A stretch of DNA of 64,000 nt from Mesorhizobium sp. 113-3-3 (GCF_016756495.1 NZ_AP023243.1:6390501-6454500); one strand, 5' to 3'. Counted from the first letter of the stretch, positions 45,048 through 57,969 are shown. A program made the numbers and translations. The notes: generated by a model not told the origin, from the letters alone.

Positions 45048-45509
45048 CTAAACCGATATGAGGTTACAGTTGTAGTCTGGCAGAAGCTTCTCCCAACTCT
45101 GGGATACGCCGAGAGCCGTAACCGGGGCAGATTTCCGGGCGGAAGGGGTTTGCGGCGAGAGCGTTCGTGATTCACCGTTTGCGTGACGCATCAGGATCGT
45201 CTCGTAAAAGAGAGTCCGTCGCGATACGCCCCGCGAATGACGATGGTACCTTCGGCTTGACTTATCCTTCGCGCTCTGCGGGTCCGACGAGAAAATCAGC
45301 CTACCCTTGCTGAGACTACCTGCGGAGGACTTGCCGCTACGGCGGTCCTGCTCGATCTCGTACTTGATCTTCTGCCCATCAACGAGGTTTGAAAGTCCAG
45401 CCCGTTCTACAGCTGGAGTATGGGCGAAAACGTCCTGACCGCCGTCATCGGGCTGGATTAAGCCAAAACCTTTGGTGCTGTTGAACCACTTCACTGTTCC
45501 GGTCGCCAT
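45048..45509 (-). CDS. cold-shock protein with abnormal C-terminal read-through extension
   Basis: Residues 1-70 are a normal CspA fold: MATGTVKWFNSTKGFGLIQP, DVFAHTPAVERAGL and KIKYEIEQDRRSGKSSAGSL. Rhizobial CspA proteins normally stop near residue 70. Here the frame continues for 80 unrelated basic residues to 153 aa, suggesting a shifted or lost stop. RNP2 reads VFAH rather than the usual VFVH, and RNP1 GFGLI rather than GFGFI. It may be a decaying copy; the domain could still bind RNA or single-stranded DNA. Confidence 0.7.
   Translation of the reverse strand: MATGTVKWFNSTKGFGLIQPDDGGQDVFAHTPAVERAGLSNLVDGQKIKYEIEQDRRSGKSSAGSLSKGRLIFSSDPQSAKDKSSRRYHRHSRGVSRRTLFYETILMRHANGESRTLSPQTPSARKSAPVTALGVSQSWEKLLPDYNCNLISV
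45063..45076 (-). promoter_or_regulatory. vir-box-like element upstream of the F-box effector
   Basis: On the minus strand ACTACAACTGTAAC matches the VirG consensus RTTDCAWWTGHAAY at 12 of 14 positions. It is 74 bp before the effector start codon. It overlaps the extended 3' end of the cold-shock ORF. Confidence 0.5.
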
Positions 45510-45865
45510 ATCTGTGTATTCCTCTGTGGCCAGTGCGAACCAGACGGGCCGTGAAGCCGATCCTGTTCATATTTCGTAGAGTTAAACCCAGCAAAAACCA
45601 GAATTACCCACCTCGGGGTTGCGGCGCGAAAAGCCATTGCTCTGTTTGGGAACGCACCGAACAGGTGCCGGTGAGCTTGAGCGCAACGCGCTGCAAGACG
45701 CTCGAGTGCCGAGGAATCTCTCCGACAAGGATACGTCTGAGCCGCCCAGTATGCCGGCTCGGCAACCACTCGAATGGATCGAAGCCGATCTGCAAAACGG
45801 ATGGTGAGAGCGGTGGCTCGTTTCCAACCCATCCTGTCTCACCAGCGCGGACGCCTGGACGGATG
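45510..45865. other. intergenic region upstream of the cold-shock gene
   Basis: ORFs on both strands here are not supported. The stretch must hold the csp promoter, but I could not assign its elements. Confidence 0.3.
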
Positions 45866-47518
45866 TCAACGCCGGAAAAAGAACCGCATCGATTGGTCCC
45901 GCTTGCGGCCAGCTCCAGTCGGCCGCTCGATCGCAAGCGTGGTTCGAGGAGGAAGCTCTCCCAGGTGCAATGCGAGGAGACGCTGGTCCAACTCCTTGTC
46001 GGCTGCCGTAAGGCGGTGGTTCAGGCGAAGGTAGTCCATCCAGGTCGGGGTGCGGAAGGTTTCTGTCCAACGCGAAGGCTGCTGGAGGTCGCGCTGGAGA
46101 TTCCAGTGTCGCGCACCAACGCCGCTTTGTACTCGCCGCCGTTCCCGCATCTGCTCCAGGAACGCTTCGACATTTGCTTCGGGTATTGAATATTCGATCT
46201 TGGCGACGATCGGCCCGCTTCGGGGCTTCAAATCCAGGGCAACCTGAGGCGTTTCGAAGCCAAGAGGAGCCTGATCGGAATCTTTCCATTGACGGATGGG
46301 CAGCAGGAAGCCGGTGCCAGCGACCAGCAGCAGCGCGCCACCTGAAAGCTCCAGAGCCGAGCTCAGCGAATAGCTCTCGGCCACCGTACCCCACAGCCAG
46401 CTGCCAGCCGCGATGCCGCCGGATGAAAGGGCGTAATAGATCGAGAGCGTGCGACCAACGACCCACCTTGGACTCGCCAACTGGACGCTTACGTCCAGCC
46501 CGGTCCAGGTCACGACCCAGCCCGCGCCGCCGAGCGCCAGCGCGATAGCCGCCACCGCCACCGAGGGGGTGAAAGCAAGCGATAGACAACAAGCCGCACA
46601 GGCGATGCACGACAGTGTCGTCAAACGTTCCTGGGACAGCCTCCGTCTCAGAATGTTGTTGCAGATGCCGGCGAACAAGGCGCCGGTCCCGAAGCCGGCC
46701 ATCAGGATGCCGTAAACGACTGGCCCTCCCCCCAGCTGATCGCGGGCGACGAGAGGCAAGAGCGCTAGTATAGAGATGCTCGTCAGCCCAAAGAGGGCAC
46801 CGCGGGCAATTGCTGCCTTGATTTCGGATGACAGGGCAGTGAAGCGCGCTCCGTCATGGATCGCCGTGGTCAATGGTTCACTCGGCAGCGGTGACGGGCG
46901 AACTTGCCATTTGCAGCGCCCTATGGTCCACAGCAGCATCAGATATGTAAGCGTCGCCACTGCGAAAGCCGTCAAAGGGCCAAAGGAAGCAACGACGACT
47001 CCACCGAGAGCGGGACCGATGCTTCGGACGGCGTTATATCCGACCGAAATAAGCGTGACGGCGGCCGGAACATCGCGCTTTCGCAGGATATCGCCAACCG
47101 ACGCGTGCCAGGCGGGGTCGGTGAAAGCGGCGCCTACTCCGGCCAAACAGCTGAATGCAAGAACCATCCATGGATTGAAAATTCCGAGACCTGCAAGAAC
47201 AGTCAGCATCGTCGAGGACGATGCTATCACGCACCAGCCAGCGAACATGAGATTGCGGCGGCTGTAATTGTCCGCTAGGGCGCCGGCGATAATTGACAGG
47301 AGGAATGTGGGCAAGGTTGTCGAAGCCTGCACCAAGGCGACCATCACATCCGATGTCGAAATGGTCGCCATCAGCCAACTGATGGCAACCATTTGAATCA
47401 GCCACCCTAGACTGGATACCTGTGTGGCAATCCAGATCGGACGGAAAGTTGAATTCTCGAGCGGCGCGAACGTTGCCGATGACACCGGATTAACTTCTTC
47501 ACGCGCCACCCCGCTCAT
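45866..47518 (-). CDS. MFS transporter with C-terminal dimeric alpha-beta-barrel-like domain
   Basis: This protein of 550 aa has about twelve membrane helices in its first 410 residues, starting IATQVSSLGWLIQMVAISWL. The MFS loop motif GALADNYSRRNLMFAG lies between helices 2 and 3. About 130 soluble residues follow (IVAKIEYSIPEANVEAFLEQ, RVQSGVGARHWNLQRDLQQP), typical of EntS-like/DUF894 transporters that carry an antibiotic-monooxygenase-like tail. Substrate unknown; members export siderophores or drugs. I chose ATG at 47518; the frame is open 17 codons upstream. Confidence 0.88.
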   Translation of the reverse strand: MSGVAREEVNPVSSATFAPLENSTFRPIWIATQVSSLGWLIQMVAISWLMATISTSDVMVALVQASTTLPTFLLSIIAGALADNYSRRNLMFAGWCVIASSSTMLTVLAGLGIFNPWMVLAFSCLAGVGAAFTDPAWHASVGDILRKRDVPAAVTLISVGYNAVRSIGPALGGVVVASFGPLTAFAVATLTYLMLLWTIGRCKWQVRPSPLPSEPLTTAIHDGARFTALSSEIKAAIARGALFGLTSISILALLPLVARDQLGGGPVVYGILMAGFGTGALFAGICNNILRRRLSQERLTTLSCIACAACCLSLAFTPSVAVAAIALALGGAGWVVTWTGLDVSVQLASPRWVVGRTLSIYYALSSGGIAAGSWLWGTVAESYSLSSALELSGGALLLVAGTGFLLPIRQWKDSDQAPLGFETPQVALDLKPRSGPIVAKIEYSIPEANVEAFLEQMRERRRVQSGVGARHWNLQRDLQQPSRWTETFRTPTWMDYLRLNHRLTAADKELDQRLLALHLGELPPRTTLAIERPTGAGRKRDQSMRFFFRR

Positions 47519-47892
47519 TGGGCCGAGCCTCCCTTCGCTGCCAGTTGTATGAGATTTCTCCCCGCCCACGTGCCCATGGAGGAATGGCAGGATCAGGGCA
47601 TTTTATCTGCGCAACGCAAGTTATTTTTGCCTGGCCGATGCTGTGGCAGAACCGAATGCTTCCGGTGGAGCTATCGTTCCGCTATGCGGGACGAGACCGG
47701 TTCGATCCTGTCGCTCTCGATCCCCGACCACGTTACAAGAATCGTCAGTTTGACGTTCCTTAGCGTCTCCAACCAAGCCACGTCCTGGGCATCGACTTCC
47801 CTTCTGGTGATCACGAGCTCCCGCGCATTGAACCGCCTCGCCAAGGTGGATCAGTAGTCATCTTTGGCGTAGGTATTCAGCAGCCTGCTAGG
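47519..47892. other. intergenic region between MFS gene and GA operon
   Basis: No supported gene. Short plus-strand frames have no motif. This marks the left border of the GC-rich gibberellin block. Confidence 0.35.
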
Positions 47893-47914
47893 CGCCCGCC
47901 GCCACGTGCGGGCG
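47893..47914 (-). terminator. hairpin after idi, end of the GA operon
   Basis: CGCCCGC and GCGGGCG form a 7-bp perfect stem with an 8-base loop, 10 bp after the idi stop codon. No T-tract follows, so it is only a candidate terminator. Confidence 0.45.
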
Positions 47915-47923
47915 ACGCCGGCA

Positions 47924-48979
47924 TCAACCGGCGGGCAGATGCGCCGAGGGCAACAACCGCGCCTGACGCAACGCCGCCAGATCAGCCGAGCCGGTGCAGA
48001 AGCAGGCAACGGCCAACTGGCGGATGACGATCTCGAAATGCGCGACAACCGCCTCGGTGGACACCGTCGCCGCGCGCAGCACGCCGGCCGCCTGCCCGGC
48101 GATGTCCGCGCCCAGGCGGATGGCCTTGGCCACGTCGACGCCGTCGCGGATCCCGCCCGACGCGATCAGCTTCACAGTTGGCAGCGCCCGACGTACCGCC
48201 TGCACGCTGGCCGGGGTCGGAATCCCCCAGTCGGCGAACGCCATCGCCACTGCACGGTCGGCGGCATCGCGGGCGCGCTCGCCCTCCACCGCGGCCCAAC
48301 TGGTGCCGCCGGCGCCGGCGACATCGATGACCGCCACGCCCGCCTTGACGAGCGCGCAGGCCACCGAGGCGGACAGGCCCGACCCCACTTCCTTGGCCAC
48401 AATCGGCACGTCCACGCTGCGCGCGGCGCGAGCGATCTGCGCCAGGACGCCGCGCCAGTCGCGGTCGCCCTCCGGCTGTACCGCTTCCTGCAGCGCATTG
48501 AGATGGACGATGAGTCCATCGGCCTCCAGCGCATCCACCGCCCGGCACGCCAGGTCCAGGCCGTCGGCCTCGCGCAGTTGCGCGGCGCCGATATTAGCCA
48601 GCAAGGGAATGTCTGGGGCCATGCGGCGCAGCGCGCGCGTCAGCCCCTGGGAGTTGCGGGATTGCAGGCTCACGCGCTGCGAACCGACGCACATGGCGAT
48701 CCCCAAGGCTTGTGCTGCCTCGCTCAGATGCCGGTTGATGGCCTCGGCGCGTAGCACGCCGCCGGTCATGGAGCTGATCAGCAGCGGCGCGCGCATGGTC
48801 TTGCCCAGCAGCGAGGCGCGCAGGTCGATCTGCGTCAGGTCCAACTCGGGCAATGCGCAGTGTTCGAAACGGATGTACTCCCAGCCGGCGGCGACCGTGG
48901 CCGGCGCCGTTCGCCGATCCAGCACGATGTCCAGATGGTCGTCCTTGCGCCGGCTCGGGATGTTGTCGCTATCGCTCAT
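47924..48979 (-). CDS. idi: type II isopentenyl-diphosphate isomerase
   Basis: This FMN-dependent enzyme (351 aa) interconverts IPP and DMAPP, supplying precursors for GGPP. It starts [25 protein letters not shown] is the type II hallmark. [33 protein letters not shown] and [20 protein letters not shown] are also typical. It is the last gene of the GA operon, 84 bp after ks. Not all rhizobial GA operons carry idi. Confidence 0.92.
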
Positions 48980-49063
48980 GCTCGCTCCATCCGTCGCATC
49001 GGGGGACGGCGTTGCATCGGATCGGACCGACGGCAGCGCGCGCACGCAGCCGCATCCCGCCGT

Positions 49064-51513
<2,450 letters not shown>

Positions 51514-51823
51514 GCGGTATGTTCCTTCTGCAGACAGTTGACGGGAACCTGGATCGGGCAGACGCCGCGCACGTCGCCGCAGGCCCGTCGCGGCCCGGCG
51601 CACGGGCAGCGCCGGACGGCCGCCCTGCTCCGGCGCGGCGACGCGCCCCATGCTGGGGCCGGTCCGCCGCATAGGCTTGCGCGCAGCGCGCCGCGTGAGC
51701 CGCGGCTGTGCTGGGCAACCGCTGCGATCGCCGCCGCCGACTTGGACACAGTGCAGCATGCACCGCTCACGCCGGCCGATCGATCGCAGCGGCACAGGGG
51801 CGACTCCATGCGGACGGGCGCGC
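51514..51823 (-). other. 310-bp gap inside the GA operon
   Basis: No gene or strong signal was seen between ggps and cps. The sequence is GC-rich and the cps frame is open through it, but the translation is arginine-rich and not CPS-like. Confidence 0.4.
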
Positions 51824-52798
51824 TCATGCGCATGGCGCGTGCTTGAACAGATACGCGTTGGCCCGTTGCAGCATCTGCGCCAACCGTTCCGCACGCGTTC
51901 CCAGCGGGGGGATGGCCTCCCCGGCGTCGCGCAACAGATCCAGCGCCAACTGGCGCGCTGCCTGCAGCCCCATGATCGACGCACAGGTCGGCTTCTGCGC
52001 CGCCGCGTCCTTGCCGGGGGTCTTGCCCAACGTCGCGGTATCCGCTGTCGCGTCGAGAATGTCGTCGACCACCTGCAACGCCAGGCCGAAACAGGCGGAG
52101 TAGCGATCGAGCGCACAGTACAGCGCAGCGTGGGCGGCATCCTCCGCGATGGCGCATAGCGCGCCCATGCGAACGGACGCGCGCACTAGTGCTCCGCTCT
52201 TCATCCGGTGCATCGCCACGATCCTGTCCAGCTCGACGTGCTTTCCTACCAGCGACAGATCCATGGCCTGCCCGCCTGCGGCACCCTCGGCGGACACCGC
52301 CTGCGCCAGTTCGCGCACGAGCGCGATACGGTTGTCGCTCGGCGCATCCAGGCTCGCCAGGGTCAGGAAGGCGTGCGCCTGCAGCGCATCGCCGACCAGG
52401 ATCGCAGTGGCTTCGCCGAACTTGACGTGCACGGTCGGAAGGCCGCGGCGAAGCACGTCATCGTCCATTGCGGGCAGGTCGTCGTGGACCAGGGTACAGG
52501 CGTGCATCATCTCGATGGCGGCGCCGACATCGTCGAGCATGGGCGCCGGCGTGTCGGCCAGTGCGCCGGTAGCCAGACAGAGCAAGGCGCGGGTGCGCTT
52601 TCCGCCATGCAAGGTGGCGTAGCGCATCGCCGCCATCAGCTCGGTCTCACCGTCGTCTTCGGCGCAGAGAAGACGCGCCAGCGCCTGTTCGACCCGCCTT
52701 GCGCCGTCCTGCATCCAGATCTCCGACGGCAGCCTGCCGGATGCGCCGCGCGCCTGCGCGTCGTCGTGTAGCGTGGAATCGGTCTGCATGTCGTTCAT
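51824..52798 (-). CDS. ggps: geranylgeranyl diphosphate synthase (full length)
   Basis: This isoprenyl synthase (324 aa) makes the C20 precursor GGPP. The first Asp-rich motif is LVHDDLPAMDDDVLRRG and the second is LQVVDDILDATAD. GGKRTRALLCLATG is also present. It appears full length with both Asp-rich motifs. I chose ATG at 52798; the frame is open upstream. Confidence 0.92.
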   Translation of the reverse strand: MNDMQTDSTLHDDAQARGASGRLPSEIWMQDGARRVEQALARLLCAEDDGETELMAAMRYATLHGGKRTRALLCLATGALADTPAPMLDDVGAAIEMMHACTLVHDDLPAMDDDVLRRGLPTVHVKFGEATAILVGDALQAHAFLTLASLDAPSDNRIALVRELAQAVSAEGAAGGQAMDLSLVGKHVELDRIVAMHRMKSGALVRASVRMGALCAIAEDAAHAALYCALDRYSACFGLALQVVDDILDATADTATLGKTPGKDAAAQKPTCASIMGLQAARQLALDLLRDAGEAIPPLGTRAERLAQMLQRANAYLFKHAPCA

Positions 52799-52913
52799 GT
52801 CCTTGTATCTGGCACGGCCACGGCGAGCGTCCGAGCCGCCGCGGTGTTGGCGGGGTCGCACCGAGCGCGCGCGCCGAGTAGCTGCCTCGCCACACGGGGC
52901 ATGCGATGCCAGC

Positions 52914-54257
52914 TCATGAGAATCCGATGCGGATTTTCATGGACGGATGTGCGGTCGGGAAATAGCGCCGACCTTTTTCGACGGCGCTCAGCAACCGCGG
53001 CCGCACCCCGGCCTTGTGCATGGTCAGTGCCAAGGCGATGCAGAACTGCACCATTTCCAGCCATACCAGGTGGTAACCGATGCAGACGTGTGGGCCGGTA
53101 CCGAACTGCAGCATGTCCACCGGCCGGATCGGCTCCGTGCGTTGCAGCCACCGTGCCAGGCGGAACTGATCAGGCGCCTCGTGCAGCAGCGCAGAGGTCG
53201 AGAAATGCAGCAGCGGGATGCACAGAGGGGTGCCCGCAGGAATGCGCCGTTGGCCGAGTTGCAATTCCTGCAGCGCGCGACGCGGCAGGAGCGTGGTCGC
53301 CGGATGCACGCGCAGCGTCTCGCGGAACAGCGCCTCGGCGACCGGACACTGCGCCAGGTCCGCGTGCCGGGTCGGCACCGCGCCCACGCGTTGCGCCTCC
53401 TCGACCAGGGCGTCCCATAGCCCAGGCTGCCGCGCCAGCTCGATCACCATCCAGGCCATCGTCGAGGCGGTGGTGTCGTGACCGGCAAGCAGCAGCAGGC
53501 GGATATTGGCGACCAGGACGTCGTCGGAGAGCGCATCGTCGCCGCGATCGAAGGAGCTCACCATGTCATTGATCAACCCAGTGCGCGCGGCATGTGCGCG
53601 CGCGTCGCGGACGAACTGGCGCAACTGCGCGTCGATCCAGTCGCGGGCGGCGCGGCCGCGCCGCAAGGGCAGTCCAGGCAGGTCGACCGGGGGCGCGACG
53701 ATCAACTGCAGCAGTTGCCGGTATTTGCGATGCCATCCCGGCAGGTCCTGCGCTGGGATTCCCATGAGGCTGAAGATGAGCTTGAGCATCAGGTCGCCGG
53801 TTTCGCGCAGGATGGTTACGTCGCCGCGGTCGCGCCACGCCTGCACCCGCGCCTGGATGACGGGCGCGAACAGGTTGCCGATGCCGGCTTGGGTCAGCCC
53901 CTTGGGCAGGAACGCCGCCTTGATCGCGTCGCGCGCCTGCCGGTGCGCGCCGCCGTCCTGGGCGACCAACGTTCCGCCAAGCAATTCGGGCGCGATCTCT
54001 TCGATCAGCGCCGAGGACACGTCCTTGTGCCGGAGCAGTGCAAACGCATCCGGATCCACGCAGGTCATCAGGTGTCCGGCAGGGCCGAAATCCAGCCAGA
54101 AGTGGCTGCCCAACGTCCGTTCCGCGCGCCGCAGCAGGCGCGGCAGGTCGCATACGATGGCGGGAAGATGTCCGACCAGGGGGAAAGCGCCGGGCACGAC
54201 CGGGATGTCGTCCCGCAGCCGGTGCCGACGGTCCAGCGGGTTGAGCAGCATGTCCAT
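52914..54257 (-). CDS. cyp117: cytochrome P450 CYP117 (ent-kaurene oxidase)
   Basis: This bacterial P450 (447 aa) fits CYP117, which oxidises ent-kaurene to ent-kaurenoic acid. The I-helix is LLLLAGHDTTASTMAWMVIE, the ExxR is ALFRETLRVHP, and the heme Cys is in FGTGPHVCIGYHL. The start ATG at 54257 shares one base with the stop of the preceding gene and begins MDMLLNPLDRRHRLRDDIPV. Assignment to CYP117 rests on its place after the SDR and on the operon order. Confidence 0.9.
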   Translation of the reverse strand: MDMLLNPLDRRHRLRDDIPVVPGAFPLVGHLPAIVCDLPRLLRRAERTLGSHFWLDFGPAGHLMTCVDPDAFALLRHKDVSSALIEEIAPELLGGTLVAQDGGAHRQARDAIKAAFLPKGLTQAGIGNLFAPVIQARVQAWRDRGDVTILRETGDLMLKLIFSLMGIPAQDLPGWHRKYRQLLQLIVAPPVDLPGLPLRRGRAARDWIDAQLRQFVRDARAHAARTGLINDMVSSFDRGDDALSDDVLVANIRLLLLAGHDTTASTMAWMVIELARQPGLWDALVEEAQRVGAVPTRHADLAQCPVAEALFRETLRVHPATTLLPRRALQELQLGQRRIPAGTPLCIPLLHFSTSALLHEAPDQFRLARWLQRTEPIRPVDMLQFGTGPHVCIGYHLVWLEMVQFCIALALTMHKAGVRPRLLSAVEKGRRYFPTAHPSMKIRIGFS

Positions 54258-55381
54258 CAGCAGCGCGGCCCCGCGGCCGCTTTGGCGGTGTCGCCGGCAG
54301 GCCGCGCGGCGCGGCTGTTGCCACCGTCGGCGTACGTCGGCACATGCGCCAGCATGCCGCCGTCGATGCACAGGACCTGGCCGGTGATGAACGCAGCATC
54401 GTCGGAGAGCAGGAACGCCACCAGCGCGGCCACGTCCTCGGGGCGGCCGACGCGCTGCAGGAGTTGGTGCCGGCTCAGATGCCGTTGCATGCACTCGTCC
54501 AGCTTGGCGAGGAGACGCTCGGTCATGATGAGACCCGGCGCAACCGCGTTGCAGCGGATCTGCGCATGACCGTACTGGGTGGCGAGCGAGGCCGACAGCA
54601 TGTTCATCGCCGCCTTCGACGCGGCGTAGGACGTCTGCGCGGTGTCACCGCTGAGCCCCTGGCACGACGACATGTTGACGATCGCGCCACCGCCGCGGGC
54701 GATCATTCGTGGGATGGCCTGCCGGCAGCAGAGCAGCGTGCCGCGCAGATTGGTCGCCATGGTCTGATCCCAGACCGCCAGGTCCAGGTCGAGGATCGTG
54801 CGGTCGCGCGGTGTCAGATGCATGGCGCTCGCGTTGTTCACCAGCAGGTCGACCCCACCGAAGTGCCGCTCCGCCGTCTCGAACAGCGCTGCCACCGCCT
54901 GCGCATCGGCGATGTCCATGGCCAGGGCCAGCGCGTGGCCCGCTTCGGCCGCGATCTGCGCGGTGCAGGCGACGGCCGCCGAGCCATCAATGTCGGCCAC
55001 CACCACTCTGCCGCCCTCGCGCGCGATGGCGAGGGCGCATGCCTTGCCGATGCCGGCGCCGGCGCCGGTCACCACGGCCACCTTGCCTTCAAACCGTCCT
55101 CCTGGGTTGCGTTGGTCTTTCGCGGCATGCCGCTCAGCCTGCGCCGGAGAAGGCGCAGGGTCGGCGCTGGCGCGCTCGCCAGCGTCGCTTTCGATGACCC
55201 GAATGGCGGCGACCGGACACTGGCTGGCCGCGAGCCGCGCGGCGGCGTGCAGCGCCTGCGGGACCGTCGCCACGCACACTTCCGCCACGCCGTCCGGTTC
55301 GCGCTGGCGAAAGGTGCCCGGCAGCGTCAGCACACACTGCCCGGTGGTTCCGCATAGATCCTGATCGATCACGACGCGCAT
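54257..55381 (-). CDS. ferredoxin-SDR fusion (Fd_GA-SDR_GA)
   Basis: This 374-aa protein has two domains. Residues 1-75 are a 3Fe-4S-type ferredoxin (CGTTGQC, then ASQCPVAAI) that would serve CYP114. Residues 110-374 are a short-chain dehydrogenase with the cofactor motif TGAGAGIGKA, LVNNAS and the active site SYAASKAAMNML. The SDR is expected to oxidise GA12-aldehyde to GA12. A linker of about 30 Ala/Pro-rich residues joins them without a stop. In other GA operons I know these as two separate genes. The ATG at 55381 lies one base after the cyp114 stop. Confidence 0.88.
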   Translation of the reverse strand: MRVVIDQDLCGTTGQCVLTLPGTFRQREPDGVAEVCVATVPQALHAAARLAASQCPVAAIRVIESDAGERASADPAPSPAQAERHAAKDQRNPGGRFEGKVAVVTGAGAGIGKACALAIAREGGRVVVADIDGSAAVACTAQIAAEAGHALALAMDIADAQAVAALFETAERHFGGVDLLVNNASAMHLTPRDRTILDLDLAVWDQTMATNLRGTLLCCRQAIPRMIARGGGAIVNMSSCQGLSGDTAQTSYAASKAAMNMLSASLATQYGHAQIRCNAVAPGLIMTERLLAKLDECMQRHLSRHQLLQRVGRPEDVAALVAFLLSDDAAFITGQVLCIDGGMLAHVPTYADGGNSRAARPAGDTAKAAAGPRC

Positions 55382-55382
55382 C

Positions 55383-56672
55383 TCAGCCCCCCTGAGCATG
55401 CAGTCGCACCGGCAGCGCGCGGAACGTCCTGAGGAACGCGGATGGCTCCCGGGTCGGCTGCTCGGCCAATGCCAGCGTGGGGAAGCGCGCCTCGATCCGC
55501 GGCAGGCTCTCGGCCAACTGCACCCGGGCCAGTTGCGCACCGAGGCAGAAGTGGATGCCGTGGCCAAAGCTCAGCATGATCTTCCCGTCGGTCGACATGC
55601 CAGGAGTGGTGCCGTAGAACCGCGCGGGATCGAAGCGGTCGGGATCGGAGAAGGCGTCCGGGTCGCGATTGCCGGCCGCGATCAGCACGCGCACGTCCGC
55701 GTTCTTCGGGATCACCACGCCGCCCAGTTCGATGTCGCGCTGGGCGATACGCGGGATGGAGCTGAACATGGCAGGCGCGTCGCAGCGCAGGACTTCTTCG
55801 ACGAATGCCTTCACCCCCACGGCGTCTCCCTGCAGCCAGTGCCGCTGTTCGGGATACGCCAGCATCGCTAGGACCGCATGGTCGATGGTCGCAGCAGTGG
55901 TGGCGAAGCCGCCCAGCAGCATGCCCCACAGCATGCTGATCAACTCCGCATCCGACAGCGTGTCGGCATCGTCGTCGTGTGCGCCGACCACCATCGACAC
56001 GATGTCGTTGCGGGGATCGGTGCGCTTGCGCTGTATGAGGTCGCCGAAGTAGGCCTGCACCCTCGCGCTGGCCGCGTCCGCCTCGGCGAGCTGGGGATCG
56101 CTGGCGTGTGGGCTCAGGCCTTCCAGAATGGCGCCGATGCCGGCGGCGAGCCCGAACATGTCATCCTGGGGCATGCCGAACAGTTCGGCGAAGACCAGAA
56201 TGGGCACAGCCAGCGCGAATTCCCAATGCAGGTCCACCGCCTCCCCGCGCTCCAGCGCGGGCGCCATGCCGTCCAGGCGCGCTGCGACGATGCGTGCGAT
56301 GCTCGGCCGCAGGTTGTCGATCTGGCGTATGGTGAAATCGCGCGAGATCAGCCGGCGCAGACGCGTATGCGTCGGTGGTTCCTTCATCGCTAGCGTGGAC
56401 GCGAGGAGATTGAGTGACAGGCTGGTCTCCGCACGCGGGAAATAGCGCGCCAGTTCGCCCGGCGCCGGTCCCCGAAACACATCGCCCGTGGCCTTGAGCG
56501 CCCAGTAGATGTCGGCGTGGCGGCTCAACAGAAAGAGGCCCGACGCCGCACGATGCACCGGATCGTGCTCGCGCAACCACCGCATGAACGTATACGGGTC
56601 TTGGATACACGCTGGCGACGCAAGTTCGGCGAAGGCGTCCCGGCATGCTGCCGTGGTTTCTTGCACGTCCAT
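55383..56672 (-). CDS. cyp114: cytochrome P450 CYP114
   Basis: This P450 (429 aa) should convert ent-kaurenoic acid to GA12-aldehyde through ring contraction, with its partner ferredoxin. The heme-binding loop [10 protein letters not shown] is at 369-378 (Cys376), the ExxR is EEVLR and the I-helix is [17 protein letters not shown]. It lies 94 bp after cyp112 and one base before the ferredoxin-SDR gene. Name follows operon order and known GA operons. Confidence 0.9.
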   Translation of the reverse strand: MDVQETTAACRDAFAELASPACIQDPYTFMRWLREHDPVHRAASGLFLLSRHADIYWALKATGDVFRGPAPGELARYFPRAETSLSLNLLASTLAMKEPPTHTRLRRLISRDFTIRQIDNLRPSIARIVAARLDGMAPALERGEAVDLHWEFALAVPILVFAELFGMPQDDMFGLAAGIGAILEGLSPHASDPQLAEADAASARVQAYFGDLIQRKRTDPRNDIVSMVVGAHDDDADTLSDAELISMLWGMLLGGFATTAATIDHAVLAMLAYPEQRHWLQGDAVGVKAFVEEVLRCDAPAMFSSIPRIAQRDIELGGVVIPKNADVRVLIAAGNRDPDAFSDPDRFDPARFYGTTPGMSTDGKIMLSFGHGIHFCLGAQLARVQLAESLPRIEARFPTLALAEQPTREPSAFLRTFRALPVRLHAQGG

Positions 56673-56766
56673 CTTGGTTACCTGTTGGCTGGCTGATCTG
56701 ACCGGCGCGCGCTGGGCGCGCCGGCAAATTGCGGAGTAGATCGCGATTCCGGGCGGCGTCCGCGCG

Positions 56767-57969
56767 TCACCAGAGCACCGGGAACTCCTCGAACCCGCCA
56801 GTGATGATCTCCTTGCGCAACTTCAGTTCTTCGGGCGCCACGGCCAGGCGCAGCGCGGGAAAGCGCTGGAAGATCGAGCCGACCACCACCTTGAGTTCCA
56901 GCCTGGCCAGCGCCATGCCGATGCAGTAGTGCGGCCCGTGCGAAAACGTCAGGTGCGGATTTTCGTCGCGTCCGATGTCGAAGATTTCCGGGTCGTCGAA
57001 ATGGCGCGGATCGAACGACGTCGCCGGCAGGCCGACCAGCACCTTGCTCTCCGCGGGAATATGCACGCCCGCGATAGTCACGTCGGTCCTCGGATAGCGC
57101 ATGATGCCGTCCCAGCCCGCGCCCGGCGGGTACATGCGCAGGATTTCCTCCACCGCCTTGTCCACCAGGGATGGATCGCCGACTAGGCGTTCGCGCTGTT
57201 GCGGATGGCGGAACATGGCCAGCAGGCCGAATTCGATCTGCGCGACGGTGCTCTCGTGCCCCGCCACCAGCATGCCCGCCGCCAGGCCGATCGCCTCTTC
57301 CTCGGTCGCATTGCCCTGCTCGACCGCCGCGAGCAGATCCGTCAGCAGGTTGTCGCCCGGATCCTGGCGCTTGTCCCACATCTTGCCGCGAATGTAGGCG
57401 CGCAGTTCTTCCCAGGCCAGGCGCGACGCGCTGCGCGGGCCGCTTTCATGCTGGTGCGTCATCACTTCGTCGGACAGCCCGGCGAAAAAGGCGTGATCCT
57501 CGTAGAGCACGCCCATCAGCGCGCTGATGACCATGGCCGGCAGCGGAAAGGAGAGGTGGCGCCTCAGGTCGGCGGGCTGGGGCTGGGCCGCCAGCGTCTC
57601 GAACAACTGCGCGGCGATCGCCTCGACCTGCTGCGCGAGCACCTTCACCCTGCGGTTGCTGAAGGCCGGCGCCACGATCGTGCGTAACCGGGCATGCTCG
57701 CCCCCCTCGTGCGAGACAAGCCACCCCGGCGAACCGAGAATCACCGAATCCGGGGTGAATGCCGCCGGCGGCATTCCCGCGGGCCGGAACGCCGCGTCGG
57801 ACAGCGCCGCCTTGGCCTCGTCGTAGCCTGTCACCCACCAGCCTTCGTGCCCGGACGGGAAGCGTACGTGGTGGATCGGACCGTTGGCGCGTAGCGCCAA
57901 CATCTCAGGCGAGGGCTCGATGTGATCGACGCGCCACATCGGCAGCGTCGGCAAGGGTTGTTCGGACAT
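56767..57969 (-). CDS. cyp112: cytochrome P450 CYP112 (GA 20-oxidase)
   Basis: This P450 (400 aa) should convert GA12 through GA15 and GA24 to GA9. The I-helix motif AGHES is at 236-240, the ExxR at 275-278 and the heme loop [10 protein letters not shown] at 342-351 (Cys349). The N terminus is [20 protein letters not shown]. It is the first intact gene of the operon, so the operon promoter lies upstream of 57969. Confidence 0.92.
   Translation of the reverse strand: MSEQPLPTLPMWRVDHIEPSPEMLALRANGPIHHVRFPSGHEGWWVTGYDEAKAALSDAAFRPAGMPPAAFTPDSVILGSPGWLVSHEGGEHARLRTIVAPAFSNRRVKVLAQQVEAIAAQLFETLAAQPQPADLRRHLSFPLPAMVISALMGVLYEDHAFFAGLSDEVMTHQHESGPRSASRLAWEELRAYIRGKMWDKRQDPGDNLLTDLLAAVEQGNATEEEAIGLAAGMLVAGHESTVAQIEFGLLAMFRHPQQRERLVGDPSLVDKAVEEILRMYPPGAGWDGIMRYPRTDVTIAGVHIPAESKVLVGLPATSFDPRHFDDPEIFDIGRDENPHLTFSHGPHYCIGMALARLELKVVVGSIFQRFPALRLAVAPEELKLRKEIITGGFEEFPVLW

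Noticed and set aside
45582..46610. 342-codon minus-strand ORF overlapping the MFS gene
   Set aside because: It is out of frame with the MFS transporter, whose membrane helices and motifs are clear; the alternative is arginine-rich.
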